Assembly: GCA_024222485.1 (NCBI GenBank)
Contig: JAAEPJ010000192.1
Span: 1 to 57,745, forward strand
Direction of reading: 5' to 3'
Length of the DNA stretch: 57,745 nucleotides
DNA from: a bacterium
Lineage (GTDB): Bacteria; RUG730; JAAEPJ01
Shown here: positions 15,668-24,735 of the stretch, one piece after another
Layout of the letters: each line of letters opens with the position of its first letter
Numbering within the stretch: the stretch's first letter is position 1
Made by a program: the position numbers and the translations under genes
The notes under the pieces: model-generated
Told to the model about the DNA's origin: nothing
The model's database searches: none
Seen by the model: only the letters and a program-made list of their open reading frames with translations

Positions 15668-16522
15668 TCACAACACAAGCTTCTTAAGCCTGTTACACCA
15701 ACAACCAAAAGTAACAGCTACTGGCAAACCTGCAATATGAGTAGGATAAACATTAATATTTACATTTAAAACAGAACCTTCCCCACCTAGACCAAAGGGA
15801 CCAATCCATAATTCATTACCACATTTTATAATTTCAGATTTCATGCTATCAACAACAGATAATTCTTCATCAGTAACATGCTCAATCTCGACTAATCCAG
15901 ACTGTGCTTTTTTTGCTAATAAAAGTGCTTTTTCGCTAGTGCCACCAATACCAATACCCAAAAAAAGTGGTGGACAAGGATTTGGTCCAGCATTTTTTAC
16001 TGTTTGCAAAATAAAATCAACAATATCTAGAGATGAAGCTGTAGGATTGAACATTTTCAAAGTGGTCATATTTTCAGCCCCAAATCCCTTTGGCACAACA
16101 TAAAATTCCAGATTATCCCCATCGATAAACTCAAAATGAATAATAGCAGGAGTATTCGTCTTAGTATTTTCACGAGTTAGAGCTGAAACAACAGATTTAC
16201 GAAAATAACCATCACTATAAGCCTTAGCCGCAGCTTTATTAATAAAGTTTTCTAAGTTACCCTCTAAAAAAACATTCCGACCAATCTTCACGAAAACTTC
16301 TAAAATACCAGTATCTTGGCAAATGGGGAGTTTTTTTTCAGTAGCAACCTGACAATTTTCAACAATATAACCCATCAAGTTTTTGCTATGCAAATCTTTC
16401 ATTGAATCATATGTAGACTTAATTTTATCAAAAGTCTCTGGTTCCAATTTTAAATTAGATTGAATAATTACAGCGACTAAACTATTAAAATATTCTTCCT
16501 TTGCTAAATTAATTTTTCGCAA
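15668..16522 (-). CDS. fumA: Fumarate hydratase class I, alpha (N-terminal) subunit
   Basis: The 284-residue subunit carries the 4Fe-4S cluster of class I fumarase. Family landmarks include LPICQDTGILEVF (a cluster Cys), RENTKTNTPAIIHF, GFGAENMTTLKM, GPNPCPPLFLGIGIGG (second Cys) and VTFGCWCNRL near the end (third Cys). Translation starts at a TTG (16520-16522) with a clear AAGGAG eight bases upstream; no ATG is placed suitably. It is divergent from dapA across a 266-base regulatory region. In an organism lacking visible oxidative genes here, the enzyme may serve a reductive branch of the TCA cycle; this is inference. Confidence 0.93.
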   Translation of the reverse strand: MRKINLAKEEYFNSLVAVIIQSNLKLEPETFDKIKSTYDSMKDLHSKNLMGYIVENCQVATEKKLPICQDTGILEVFVKIGRNVFLEGNLENFINKAAAKAYSDGYFRKSVVSALTRENTKTNTPAIIHFEFIDGDNLEFYVVPKGFGAENMTTLKMFNPTASSLDIVDFILQTVKNAGPNPCPPLFLGIGIGGTSEKALLLAKKAQSGLVEIEHVTDEELSVVDSMKSEIIKCGNELWIGPFGLGGEGSVLNVNINVYPTHIAGLPVAVTFGCWCNRLKKLVL

Positions 16523-16672
16523 ACCAAAACTCCTTCCTAGAAAAAAAGATCAATCAATTAATTATATTTTTCATACGACAATATTATCCATAAAATTATC
16601 AAATAAAAATAAAGTCTTACTAATCTATTAATAAAACAAATAATTTTTAAATCTTAACATAATTAGAAAAGT

Positions 16673-16701
16673 TAGACAAATATATCGTAAAAATATATAA
16701 T
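16673..16701 (+). promoter_or_regulatory. Predicted sigma-70 promoter for the dapA-dapB unit
   Basis: TAGACA (16673-16678, five of six consensus bases) and a perfect TATAAT (16696-16701) are spaced by exactly 17 bases. Transcription would start near 16708, leaving an 80-base leader before dapA. No riboswitch-like structure is obvious in that leader. The rest of the fumA-dapA gap (16523-16672) is AT-rich with no other feature that I can support. Confidence 0.6.
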
Positions 16702-16788
16702 TCTATAAATTATTTTTAATAGCTATAAAAATCCTAGAAATCCAATGTAGAGATGCAATAATAACTCTACAATTAAAAGGAGAAAAAA

Positions 16789-17661
16789 ATGATAAAAGGC
16801 TCAATGGTTGCTTTAATTACCCCTTTTATAAACGGAGTAGTCGATACAAAAAAAATAACTGAACTTGTAAATTGGCATATTGAAAATAATACAAGTGCTA
16901 TTGTGCCATGCGGAACAACCGGTGAATCTGCAACCTTATCACATAAGGAACATCAACTAGTTATCGAAACAGTTGTTGCTGTCGCTGCTGGAAAAATTAA
17001 AGTAATTGCAGGTACAGGTTCTAATAATACGGATGAAGCAATTAAGCTAACCCAACATGCTAAAGACTCTGGGGCTGATGCGGCATTAATGATTTGTCCA
17101 TACTATAACAAACCAACACAAAATGGTCTTTTTGAACACTTTAAAACTGTAGCAAAAAATGTAGATATTCCTATTATTCTTTATAATATTGCTTCAAGAA
17201 CAGGTGTTAACTTCTTACCTCAAACTGTTGCTGAGCTTAGCAAAATAAACAATATTGTGGCAATTAAAGAAGCTAGTGGGGACCTCTCACAAATGGCTGA
17301 AGTTATTAAGCTGTCTGCACCTGGTTTCTCAGTTATTTCAGGGGATGATGCACTGACATTACCACTCATGAGTATTGGGGGGACGGGTATTATCTCTGTC
17401 GTTGCTAATATTTTACCCAAAAAGACTGCTGATTTAGTTAAAGCCTGTGAAGAAGGGAACCTAAAACTTGCACAAGAAATCCATTATGAACTTTTTGACT
17501 TGGTAAAGGCAATGTTTATTGAAACTAACCCTGTCCCAGTTAAAACTGCGATGGAATTAATGGGAAAATGTTCAAGCGAGGTTCGATTACCACTTTTTAA
17601 GATGGATGATAGCAACTTAGAAATACTCAAAAAAATGCTTAAACAAAATAACTTAATCTAA
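16789..17661 (+). CDS. dapA: 4-hydroxy-tetrahydrodipicolinate synthase DapA
   Basis: DapA condenses pyruvate with aspartate semialdehyde, the first committed step of diaminopimelate and lysine synthesis. The 290-residue TIM-barrel protein shows CGTTGESATLSHKEH (residues 42-56), the Tyr-containing PYYNKPTQNGLFEHF, LYNIASRTGVN, the Schiff-base lysine in AIKEASGDL and the ISGDDALTLPL loop. The ATG is preceded by AAAAGGAGA. dapB follows after 22 bases and dapL after another 255. Feedback inhibition by lysine is typical of the family but cannot be read here. Confidence 0.97.
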   Translation: MIKGSMVALITPFINGVVDTKKITELVNWHIENNTSAIVPCGTTGESATLSHKEHQLVIETVVAVAAGKIKVIAGTGSNNTDEAIKLTQHAKDSGADAALMICPYYNKPTQNGLFEHFKTVAKNVDIPIILYNIASRTGVNFLPQTVAELSKINNIVAIKEASGDLSQMAEVIKLSAPGFSVISGDDALTLPLMSIGGTGIISVVANILPKKTADLVKACEEGNLKLAQEIHYELFDLVKAMFIETNPVPVKTAMELMGKCSSEVRLPLFKMDDSNLEILKKMLKQNNLI

Positions 17662-17683
17662 AAAATAAGGGAAAATAAAAAAG

Positions 17684-18418
17684 ATGATTAAACTAGGAAT
17701 GATTGGCGCAAATGGAAAAATGGGGCAAAGAATAATTGCTTTAGCAAAAGAAAACCTTGCTGTCACAATAACGGGAAAAATAGATTTAAATAGTCCTGAT
17801 ACTCTCGAATCATGCATTGATAATGTTGATGTTTTTATTGACTTTTCAAAACCCGAAGTAACTATTGCGAACCTAAAAACTATCAAGCTAAAAAATAAAG
17901 CACTTGTCATTGGCACAACTGGTTTTAGTATAGAAGAAATTAAAAGCCTAAAGGATGTCGCTCAAACAATACCGATCATTTTATCACCCAATATGAGTCT
18001 TGGTGTCAATGTCTTCTTTAAGTTAGTTGAACAAGCAGCTAAATATTTGAATGATTATGACACAGAGTTAATTGAGTTACATCATAATAAAAAGAAAGAT
18101 GCTCCGAGTGGCACAGCTGTTAAGATTGCGAATATTGTTAGTGAAGCGACTGGAAAAAATCATGAAGACTGGGTATATGGCCGTGAAGGGATAGTTGGTG
18201 AAAGGACAAATTCTGAGATTGGCATTCATGCAATACGCCTTGGTGATGTAGTTGGAGAACACAGTCTCTACTTTGCAGGCAATAGCGAACGAATTGAAAT
18301 TACGCATAGAGCACATACAAGAGATAATTTTGCAAAAGGTGCGATTCGTGCCGCTATTTGGTTACAAAGCAAAAAAAGTGGCATCTATGATATGTTTGAT
18401 GTTTTAGGTTTAAAGTAG
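17684..18418 (+). CDS. dapB: 4-hydroxy-tetrahydrodipicolinate reductase DapB
   Basis: DapB reduces the DapA product with NAD(P)H to tetrahydrodipicolinate. In 244 residues it has the Rossmann start MIGANGKMGQRII, IDFSKPEVTI, IGTTGFSIEE, SPNMSLGVNVFFKLV, and the catalytic ELHHNKKKDAPSGTA with His-His and Lys. The C-terminal IGIHAIRLGDVVGEHSLYFAG is also typical. It is co-transcribed with dapA. The Asp-rich NADPH/NADH-preference loop reads GKIDLN, which usually goes with mixed or NADH preference; that is only a hint. Confidence 0.97.
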   Translation: MIKLGMIGANGKMGQRIIALAKENLAVTITGKIDLNSPDTLESCIDNVDVFIDFSKPEVTIANLKTIKLKNKALVIGTTGFSIEEIKSLKDVAQTIPIILSPNMSLGVNVFFKLVEQAAKYLNDYDTELIELHHNKKKDAPSGTAVKIANIVSEATGKNHEDWVYGREGIVGERTNSEIGIHAIRLGDVVGEHSLYFAGNSERIEITHRAHTRDNFAKGAIRAAIWLQSKKSGIYDMFDVLGLK

Positions 18419-18612
18419 AAAGTTTAACTCACAACTAAATTTTTCCTTTGCCATATTTATCTTAAAAAACCCTAAATAAAAAACATAGGTTAAAATTATA
18501 TGAAATAGATAAAAAAATTATTCCTATCATCTTTCGCTCCCTAAGTTTTTTGCTTAATCATATTTCTTAAACTAACCTTAGAGAACACAATACAATGCAA
18601 AAAGTAGATATA

Positions 18613-18653
18613 TTGGAATAGCTAGATAAAAAACTAGGATATTCTCTAGTTTT
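18613..18653 (+). promoter_or_regulatory. Possible promoter plus hairpin in the dapL leader
   Basis: TTGGAA (18613-18618) and TAGGAT (18635-18640), 16 bases apart, could form a promoter for dapL. AAAACTAG (18630-18637) and CTAGTTTT (18646-18653) form a perfect 8-bp inverted repeat that overlaps the -10 box and ends ten bases before the ribosome-binding site AAGGAG. It could be an operator or an RNA hairpin. The remaining bases from 18419 hold nothing else I can name. Confidence 0.35.
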
Positions 18654-18673
18654 ATAAAATAAGGAGAAAAAAA

Positions 18674-19840
18674 ATGACAGTTAACTATGCAGAAACTTTT
18701 AAAAAATTACCGCCGTATCTATTCGCGGAAATTGACAAAAAGAAAAAAGAATTATTAGACAAAGGTGTTGATATTATCAACTTTGGTATTGGTGATCCTG
18801 ATCTTCCCACCCCAAAATTTATACTTGATGCAATGAAAAAAGCTCTAAATAATCCTGCTTACCACCAGTATCCATTTGGCAAAGGTTTAAAAATCTTTAG
18901 AAATGCGGTTACAAATTGGTATCAACATCGTTTTAATGTTAACTTAAGCCCTGAGAATGAAATACATGCTCTAATTGGCTCAAAAGAAGGAATCACTCAC
19001 CTTGCTTTAGCTTATGTTAATCCTGGAGAAATTGTCTTATGCCCTGAACCAGGTTACCCAGCTTATGCGTCCTCTACATGGATCAATCATGGTGAGGTAC
19101 ATTTTATGCCTTTAACAGAAAAAAATAATTTTTTTCCTGATTTTTCACAGATTTCGTCAGATATTTTAAAAAAAGCAAAGGTAATGTTTTTAAATTCTCC
19201 AAACAATCCTACATCGCAAGTTTACACAGAAGAACAATTTAAAAAAGCAATTGCTTTTGCTAAAAAAAATAACATTGTTCTTGCTCATGATGCCGCATAC
19301 ACAGAAATGTACTATGACGGGAAACCACCAATTAGCTTTCTTGAAGTTGAGGGTGCCAAAGAAGTTGGAGTTGAATTTCATTCACTTTCAAAAACTTATA
19401 ATATGACTGGCTGGCGAATTGCCTTTGTCGTTGGAAACCCTGATATTATCGCAGGCCTTGCCAGAATCAAAGATAATTTTGATTCTGGTGTTTTCTCTGC
19501 AATCCAAGAAGCAGCTGCTATAGCCATGAATAATGGCGATAGTGAATGCAAAAAAATGCGAGAGATCTATCAGAAACGCCGTGATTTATTTGTGAGCGAG
19601 ATGCAAAAAATGGGTTGGGAAGTTAATATTCCGGAAGCAACCTTTTATGTTTGGGCAAAAACACCAAATAAAATATCATCATCAGAATGTGCAGGCAAAT
19701 TATTAGAAGAATGTGGCATAGTTGTTACTCCTGGTAATGGATTTGGTCCATCGGGTGAAGGATATATCCGTTTTGCTTTAACAGTGAATGAGAATAGGAT
19801 CATGCAAGCAATTGCCCGCATGAAAAAATTAAAATTTTAA
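18674..19840 (+). CDS. dapL: LL-diaminopimelate aminotransferase DapL
   Basis: This fold type I PLP aminotransferase (388 residues) converts tetrahydrodipicolinate directly to LL-diaminopimelate with glutamate, bypassing the acylated DapD/DapC/DapE steps. Landmarks are LPPYLFAEIDKKKKEL, IINFGIGDPDLPTP (residues 35-48), the substrate loop YHQYPFGKGL, FLNSPNNPTSQVY and the PLP lysine in FHSLSKTYNMTGWRIAF. The C-terminal RFALTVNENR binds the substrate carboxylate. Its place after dapA and dapB supports DapL over generic aspartate or alanine aminotransferases. DapL is known from plants, chlamydiae, spirochaetes, cyanobacteria and several anaerobic phyla. The start has AAGGAG nine bases upstream. 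Confidence 0.9.
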   Translation: MTVNYAETFKKLPPYLFAEIDKKKKELLDKGVDIINFGIGDPDLPTPKFILDAMKKALNNPAYHQYPFGKGLKIFRNAVTNWYQHRFNVNLSPENEIHALIGSKEGITHLALAYVNPGEIVLCPEPGYPAYASSTWINHGEVHFMPLTEKNNFFPDFSQISSDILKKAKVMFLNSPNNPTSQVYTEEQFKKAIAFAKKNNIVLAHDAAYTEMYYDGKPPISFLEVEGAKEVGVEFHSLSKTYNMTGWRIAFVVGNPDIIAGLARIKDNFDSGVFSAIQEAAAIAMNNGDSECKKMREIYQKRRDLFVSEMQKMGWEVNIPEATFYVWAKTPNKISSSECAGKLLEECGIVVTPGNGFGPSGEGYIRFALTVNENRIMQAIARMKKLKF

Positions 19841-19850
19841 AAATAGTTTT

Positions 19851-19888
19851 TAAGCAAGCATTTTAGTCAGGACTAAAATGCTTGCTTA
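19851..19888. terminator. Strong bidirectional terminator-like hairpin
   Basis: AAGCAAGCATTTTAGTC (19852-19868) is followed by two bases and then its exact complement (19871-19887); one further T-A pair extends it to 18 bp. It lies between the converging dapL (+) and the rRNA methyltransferase gene (-), where a two-way terminator is expected. A clean U-run is missing on either side. Confidence 0.7.
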
Positions 19889-19916
19889 TTATAAAAATGA
19901 CCATTTTCTAAAAAAA

Positions 19917-21218
19917 TTAAATATTTTTAAGTCGATTCAAACAAACAACTGTTTCTACATTACTTGTTTGAGGGAACATATCAAAAGCTCTAACAGTCCG
20001 AATAGAATAATCTGCCTCTTGAAGCATTCTTAAATCTCTTGCTAAAGTAGCTGGATTACAGGAAACATAAATTATTTTCATTGGAGCAATCTTTAATATC
20101 TCATCAATAACTTTATCTCCAGCACCTTTTCTTGGCGGATTCAAAATCAAAGAATCAATCTTGTTTGACTTAGAAAATTTTAAACGAGCTAAATTCTCCT
20201 CAACAGTCCCTTCTAAAAACTCCACATTTTTTATGTTATTTATCTTAATACTTTCCCTTGCATTCAAAACTGCTTCCTTAATAACTTCAATCCCAATAAC
20301 TTTTTTTGCTGAATCAGCTATAAATAAAGAAATGCCCCCACTGCCACAATATAGATCAAGCACAGTTTCATTTTTAATTTGTAATTTTAAGTATTCATAA
20401 AGTGCTTCACCAACACCAGTATTAATTTGAAAAAAAGAATTAGCAGAAATCTTATATTTTACATCAGCTAATTTTTCAATAATATAAGGCATACCATAAA
20501 CTAATTTAAAGGACGCAGAAGAAAATACAAAATTATTTTTAAGATCATCATTGAGATTAAGTAAGATCCCTTTAATATTATCAATCTCTAAAAGAGTCAA
20601 TGGTATATCTAAGGTCTTCCGAATAACAAAAGTTAGTAAAATATCATTCTTGTGGTTAGTTCTCATACAAATATATCTAAAATTTTTAGTTTCTAAAGTA
20701 CGAAATTTATTCAAAATATCAGTAAAAATTTTTGACTGAATTAAACAAGTATCAATATTAATAATATCATGTGATTTTGGTGCATAAAAGCCGATTTTAT
20801 CTCCACTAACAGGAACTTGCAGTTTGTTTCTATAGTAAAACTTATGAGGTGACGCTAAAATCCCCTCCCAAAAATAATCACCTTCTTTAATTTTAGCAAT
20901 TTTCCAAAGAGCATCTTTAATAATATTCTTTTTATATTCTAACTGAGAATCATACATTAAGTGCATAAAATTACAGCCACCACATTTGCTGTAATATTCA
21001 CATAAAGGGCTGGTTCTATCAGAAGATAGAGTATTAATTTTTAAAATATCAGCACGCAAAAATTTCTTAGAAACTTCAGTAATTTTAAGATCGAGCATAT
21101 CACCTGATGCTGCATATTTTACAAAAATAACAATACCATCAGCACGCGCAATACCATCTCCCCCGCCTGCAATACTAATGATCTTAATATTTTTTAAAAC
21201 ATCACCTATCTTAAACAT
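19917..21218 (-). CDS. rlmD: 23S rRNA (uracil-C5)-methyltransferase, RlmD/RumA family
   Basis: The enzyme methylates a uracil in 23S rRNA using SAM. It has an N-terminal TRAM-like domain (GDGIARADGIVIFVKYAASGD), an iron-sulfur motif CEYYSKCGGC (with a further Cys in INIDTCLIQ), and the SAM-binding domain with VLDLYCGSGGISLF. These are followed by LILNPPRKGAGD and the catalytic Cys in YVSCNPATLARDL. The frame extends to a TTG at 21230, but the ATG at 21216-21218 (MFKIGDVL) is the natural start, with GGGAAAG just upstream. Which uracil is modified (RlmD or RlmCD type) cannot be decided from sequence. Confidence 0.92.
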   Translation of the reverse strand: MFKIGDVLKNIKIISIAGGGDGIARADGIVIFVKYAASGDMLDLKITEVSKKFLRADILKINTLSSDRTSPLCEYYSKCGGCNFMHLMYDSQLEYKKNIIKDALWKIAKIKEGDYFWEGILASPHKFYYRNKLQVPVSGDKIGFYAPKSHDIINIDTCLIQSKIFTDILNKFRTLETKNFRYICMRTNHKNDILLTFVIRKTLDIPLTLLEIDNIKGILLNLNDDLKNNFVFSSASFKLVYGMPYIIEKLADVKYKISANSFFQINTGVGEALYEYLKLQIKNETVLDLYCGSGGISLFIADSAKKVIGIEVIKEAVLNARESIKINNIKNVEFLEGTVEENLARLKFSKSNKIDSLILNPPRKGAGDKVIDEILKIAPMKIIYVSCNPATLARDLRMLQEADYSIRTVRAFDMFPQTSNVETVVCLNRLKNI

Positions 21219-21328
21219 AATCTTTCCCAAATATATTGTAATTTTCGTCTACAATACTCGTATTCTAATCTCTTTAAAACTTATTTAAGTTTTTTAGTAA
21301 ACAGAAAAGAGCTTCTTAATAATTAAAA

Positions 21329-22669
21329 TTATTTTCTTTTTAAAAAATACCAAAGCAATATCCATAATATAATCATTCCTAAACTAATTAAAAATATCCA
21401 AATAGGATCTTTTGTAATTGCTAAAGGAATTGCAATAGATGTCCAAATACCACCCCCCATAAACGGTTCATGCAACATCTGTTTATATCCAAAATCAGAA
21501 TAAACTGTCGTTTTCTGATCAGGGTCAACTATTCTTAAAAGTAAAATACCTGTTGCCGTTACTCCCATTGATTGTCCCATCTCAACAATTGCTCTTTCAA
21601 ACCAAAATTTTTTACCTTTTAAAATAATCCTTGAGAGGTACAAAACACAAAAAATATTCCATAAAACACCAAACAAACAAATAACTAAAAAAGGTATTGC
21701 ATATTTAATAATAAAGGCAATCTTAATCGTTGAAATTGCTGCAACTACTAAAAAATCTAAAGCAGTCCCAGAAATACTATGTATTAAGTTTTGCTGAATA
21801 ACCTCATTATCATCTATTTTTCTAATAAAAAGTTGAACAATAATTCCTCCGATCATTGCAAGTGGAAAAACCGGCATCGAAGAAAAAATTTTAATATGTT
21901 CAGAAATTGGTAAGACAGACTCTAGAAAAACTAAAAAATATTTAAGAATAACTCCAAGAAAAATTGCCAGACCAACAATAGTAATATGAAAAGCTAAGGT
22001 ATCAACTGAAACACTAGAAATAGTTTTACTGCCAATACTGTTACGCTTATTTTTTGAAATAATACTCGCAAAAATATTATCATTTGAAAGACCTTCCTGG
22101 TTAAGACTGACATGTCCTCTTCTCATAGCCCAATTAATCAAAATTACGCCTAGAATAACTGCTGAAGTAATACCAATAGTCGCCGCAGTAATAGCTAGAT
22201 CACCACCTGCCTGCCAACCAAGATCTGTAAGAATATCCTTGAGTCCGCTTGCAGTACCATGTCCCCCCTCAAATCCCACAGGCATGATTGCCCCAAAAAA
22301 CCTCTCAATATTAAAAATTTTTGATAGGATAAAAATACTAAGACCAAGACCAACAACATATTGCCCCCAAGCCACAATTTGTCCATATATTAATTGATGT
22401 GAAGAAGTCTGCCAAACCTTTTTTAATGATGGAATATGTGCACCAATAAAAAGAGCGGCAAAAATAATATTAATCAAAAAACCTGGAAGTTTGCTCCAGC
22501 CTAAACTCAAAATTGTATCAGGGAAAAGGTTCAAAAAAATAAGGCCTAAACCCCCACCAATAATTGAAGAAGGAATGCAAAGCTTTTGCAGAAACTTAAG
22601 CTTTAACCTCAACACAGTCCCTAAAAAAAGCAATAAACTTAAAAAACAAAAAGAAAATAAAATAGACAT
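21329..22669 (-). CDS. gltS: Sodium:glutamate symporter GltS family
   Basis: This 446-residue membrane protein has about ten to twelve helices and the GltS signature MPVGFEGGHGTASGL (first re-entrant loop) with the matching second-half segment ERAIVEMGQSMGVTATGILL. It starts with a typical helix after MSILFSFCFLSLLLFLGTVL. GltS imports glutamate with Na+, so it would use the sodium gradient presumably made by the V-ATPase encoded nearby. AGGAGGG lies six bases before the ATG (22667-22669), one of the best ribosome-binding sites in the window. It is closely spaced (25 bases) to rsmI upstream. Confidence 0.9.
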   Translation of the reverse strand: MSILFSFCFLSLLLFLGTVLRLKLKFLQKLCIPSSIIGGGLGLIFLNLFPDTILSLGWSKLPGFLINIIFAALFIGAHIPSLKKVWQTSSHQLIYGQIVAWGQYVVGLGLSIFILSKIFNIERFFGAIMPVGFEGGHGTASGLKDILTDLGWQAGGDLAITAATIGITSAVILGVILINWAMRRGHVSLNQEGLSNDNIFASIISKNKRNSIGSKTISSVSVDTLAFHITIVGLAIFLGVILKYFLVFLESVLPISEHIKIFSSMPVFPLAMIGGIIVQLFIRKIDDNEVIQQNLIHSISGTALDFLVVAAISTIKIAFIIKYAIPFLVICLFGVLWNIFCVLYLSRIILKGKKFWFERAIVEMGQSMGVTATGILLLRIVDPDQKTTVYSDFGYKQMLHEPFMGGGIWTSIAIPLAITKDPIWIFLISLGMIILWILLWYFLKRK

Positions 22670-22694
22670 TCATATCCCTCCTAAAAGAATAAAT

Positions 22695-23408
22695 TTACTT
22701 ATTATAATATATTGTTAAAACTAAAACAATCTCACCTTTAACCTTTTTTTTATCTAAAATTTCCAAAACATCCTCTGGAGAACCACTAATAACTTCTTCA
22801 TAAATCTTAGTCATTTCTCTAGCAATATAGACTTTTAAATTTTCAAATTTTTTATAGCTTGAAATCAATTTAAGAGATTTTAAAATCCGGTGAGGAGATT
22901 CTAAAAATACTAAAGTATTAGTCACAGTTAAAAATTTTGATAAAACTTTAAGACGCTGCGTATCCTTACGTGGGAACCAACCACCAAAGACAAAATCCGA
23001 AGTCTTAACCCCAGTTAAAACAAGTCCATTAATAATAGAGCAAGCACCGGGTAAAACCTCTATTTTAATATCTTTTTTCTTTAGAAATTGAACCAAAGAA
23101 TAACCAGGGTCAGCAATAAGAGGCGTTCCTGCATCACTAACTAGTGCAATATTTTTACCATCTAATAACTCTTTTAAAATAAATTGATCTTTCCTGCCTT
23201 TAGAAAATTTATGATAGCTAATAAGCCTCGGTTTATTTATTTCAAATCTTAAAAGAAGTTTTCTCGTTTGACGAGTATCTTCAGAAGCAATTAAATCAAC
23301 ATTTCTTAAAATATCTAATGCACGAATCGTAATATCTGAAAGATTTCCAATTGGCGTTGCGACAACAAAAAAAGTTGAGTTATAATTAAAAATATTCTTT
23401 TTATACAT
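22695..23408 (-). CDS. rsmI: 16S rRNA (cytidine-1402-2'-O)-methyltransferase RsmI
   Basis: RsmI 2'-O-methylates C1402 of 16S rRNA. The tetrapyrrole-methylase fold is clear: FVVATPIGNLSDITIRALDI (residues 14-33), IASEDTRQTRKLLLRF, LVSDAGTPLIADPGY, VLPGACSIINGLVLTG and VFLESPHRILKSL. The protein has 237 residues, shorter than the usual 270-290. It ends soon after the core (GEIVLVLTIYY) and lacks the optional C-terminal helical extension. The ATG is at 23406-23408. Confidence 0.94.
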   Translation of the reverse strand: MYKKNIFNYNSTFFVVATPIGNLSDITIRALDILRNVDLIASEDTRQTRKLLLRFEINKPRLISYHKFSKGRKDQFILKELLDGKNIALVSDAGTPLIADPGYSLVQFLKKKDIKIEVLPGACSIINGLVLTGVKTSDFVFGGWFPRKDTQRLKVLSKFLTVTNTLVFLESPHRILKSLKLISSYKKFENLKVYIAREMTKIYEEVISGSPEDVLEILDKKKVKGEIVLVLTIYYNK

Positions 23409-23499
23409 TTTATTCCTAGATTACCAATTGTCTTGCTCTATTATTAAATCTATTTGCTAATATTTAATATCTTTATAATAAAACCCTTACTAACTATGG

Positions 23500-24690
23500 C
23501 TAAAAAAGCATCTCCTGCTCCTCTAAATAATACAAAAAATTCTTAACAATATTATGGTCAAACTTTATGCCTGAATTATTTTTTAATGCGGTTATAGCTT
23601 CATCTTTAGTAATAGCTTTTTTATAAGAGCGATCACTAATCATAGAGTCATACGCATCTGCTACGGCTAAAATTCTAGCACCTAAGGGAATACTTCTCCC
23701 CTTTAAGCCATACAAATAACCTGTACCATTATAGTGTTCATGATGATATAAGATATAGGGTAAAATATCTTTAAAAAAATTTATAGGAGCAAGTATTTTC
23801 TCAGCTATTAATGGGTGCGTAGCCATTATATCCCTTTCGTCTTTAGAAAGCATCGTGTTTTTACTTAAAATATCATCGCTAATACCCAGTTTTCCGATAT
23901 CATGATACATTGCAGCAAAGACAACATTTCTCCTAAATTTATCAAAATTTTCAATATTATAAATTCTCAGATCTAAACGATCTAGAATAACTTTTGTATA
24001 CTTAGTCACACGGTCACTATGACTGTCCTTAGTCATATAATAAGACTTAGCATCAATAATTGTAGCAAGTGCTTGAAGGGTATCAAGCAAAATACTGTTA
24101 ATATTACTCTCAATCTCTAACTTTCTTAAACTACTCTCCATGTAACTAACTATTATATCTAAAATATTGAGGTGAATTTTGTCATAATCAGCATAAAAAA
24201 CCATTACCCCACAAGGTTCTCCCTCTAGCATTATTGCCTTAGTAATAACAGATGAATCAAAATAATTTATCAGTGGAAAAATCTCACAATTTTTAGGTTC
24301 ATATTTAGAAAAAACTTCCATACCATTAGACTCAAGACAAGATGATAAGACATCATCAATTTCACTCAGATCGAGAAAAAATTCAGACTTTACTCTTGTC
24401 CGGTATCCAAGCGGATTAAACGCCTTTTTATCTTTATCATAAGTATAAAAAATCAAAAAAGCAGGATTAAGCATATTATATGAAAAATCTAGCAAAAAAT
24501 CAAAAATACGATCATTAAAATCAAAATTATCTGTAATAGAAAGTTCATTAATTTCTTTTAAAATAGCAGAAAATTTAGCAGTTTGAACAATAGAAGTATA
24601 AATTTTTTTATCTACCTTTTTAACTTTTTTATATAAGAAATATTGTAGTAAAAACAGTAGGGCTATAAAAATTAATATCAACATAGCCAT
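23500..24690 (-). CDS. Membrane-anchored GAF/HD-GYP protein with altered GYP motif
   Basis: One N-terminal membrane helix (residues 3-20) is followed by a GAF-like sensor region (about 40-200) and an HD-GYP domain. The metal-binding pair is present (YHDIGK, His263-Asp264), as are MATHPLIAEKIL and the HHExxxGxGY stretch HHEHYNGTGYLYGL, but the diagnostic GYP is GYL (Gly324-Tyr325-Leu326). HD-GYP proteins hydrolyse cyclic-di-GMP; the changed Pro may weaken binding of GGDEF partners or activity, and this is untested. The ATG (24688-24690) has AAGGAG about 11 bases upstream. The 45-base gap to the V-ATPase D gene suggests possible read-through from the ATPase operon. Confidence 0.82.
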   Translation of the reverse strand: MAMLILIFIALLFLLQYFLYKKVKKVDKKIYTSIVQTAKFSAILKEINELSITDNFDFNDRIFDFLLDFSYNMLNPAFLIFYTYDKDKKAFNPLGYRTRVKSEFFLDLSEIDDVLSSCLESNGMEVFSKYEPKNCEIFPLINYFDSSVITKAIMLEGEPCGVMVFYADYDKIHLNILDIIVSYMESSLRKLEIESNINSILLDTLQALATIIDAKSYYMTKDSHSDRVTKYTKVILDRLDLRIYNIENFDKFRRNVVFAAMYHDIGKLGISDDILSKNTMLSKDERDIMATHPLIAEKILAPINFFKDILPYILYHHEHYNGTGYLYGLKGRSIPLGARILAVADAYDSMISDRSYKKAITKDEAITALKNNSGIKFDHNIVKNFLYYLEEQEMLF

Positions 24691-24735
24691 AGCAAGGATA
24701 TCTCCTTCATTGATCAGGAAAAATAAAAATAAATA

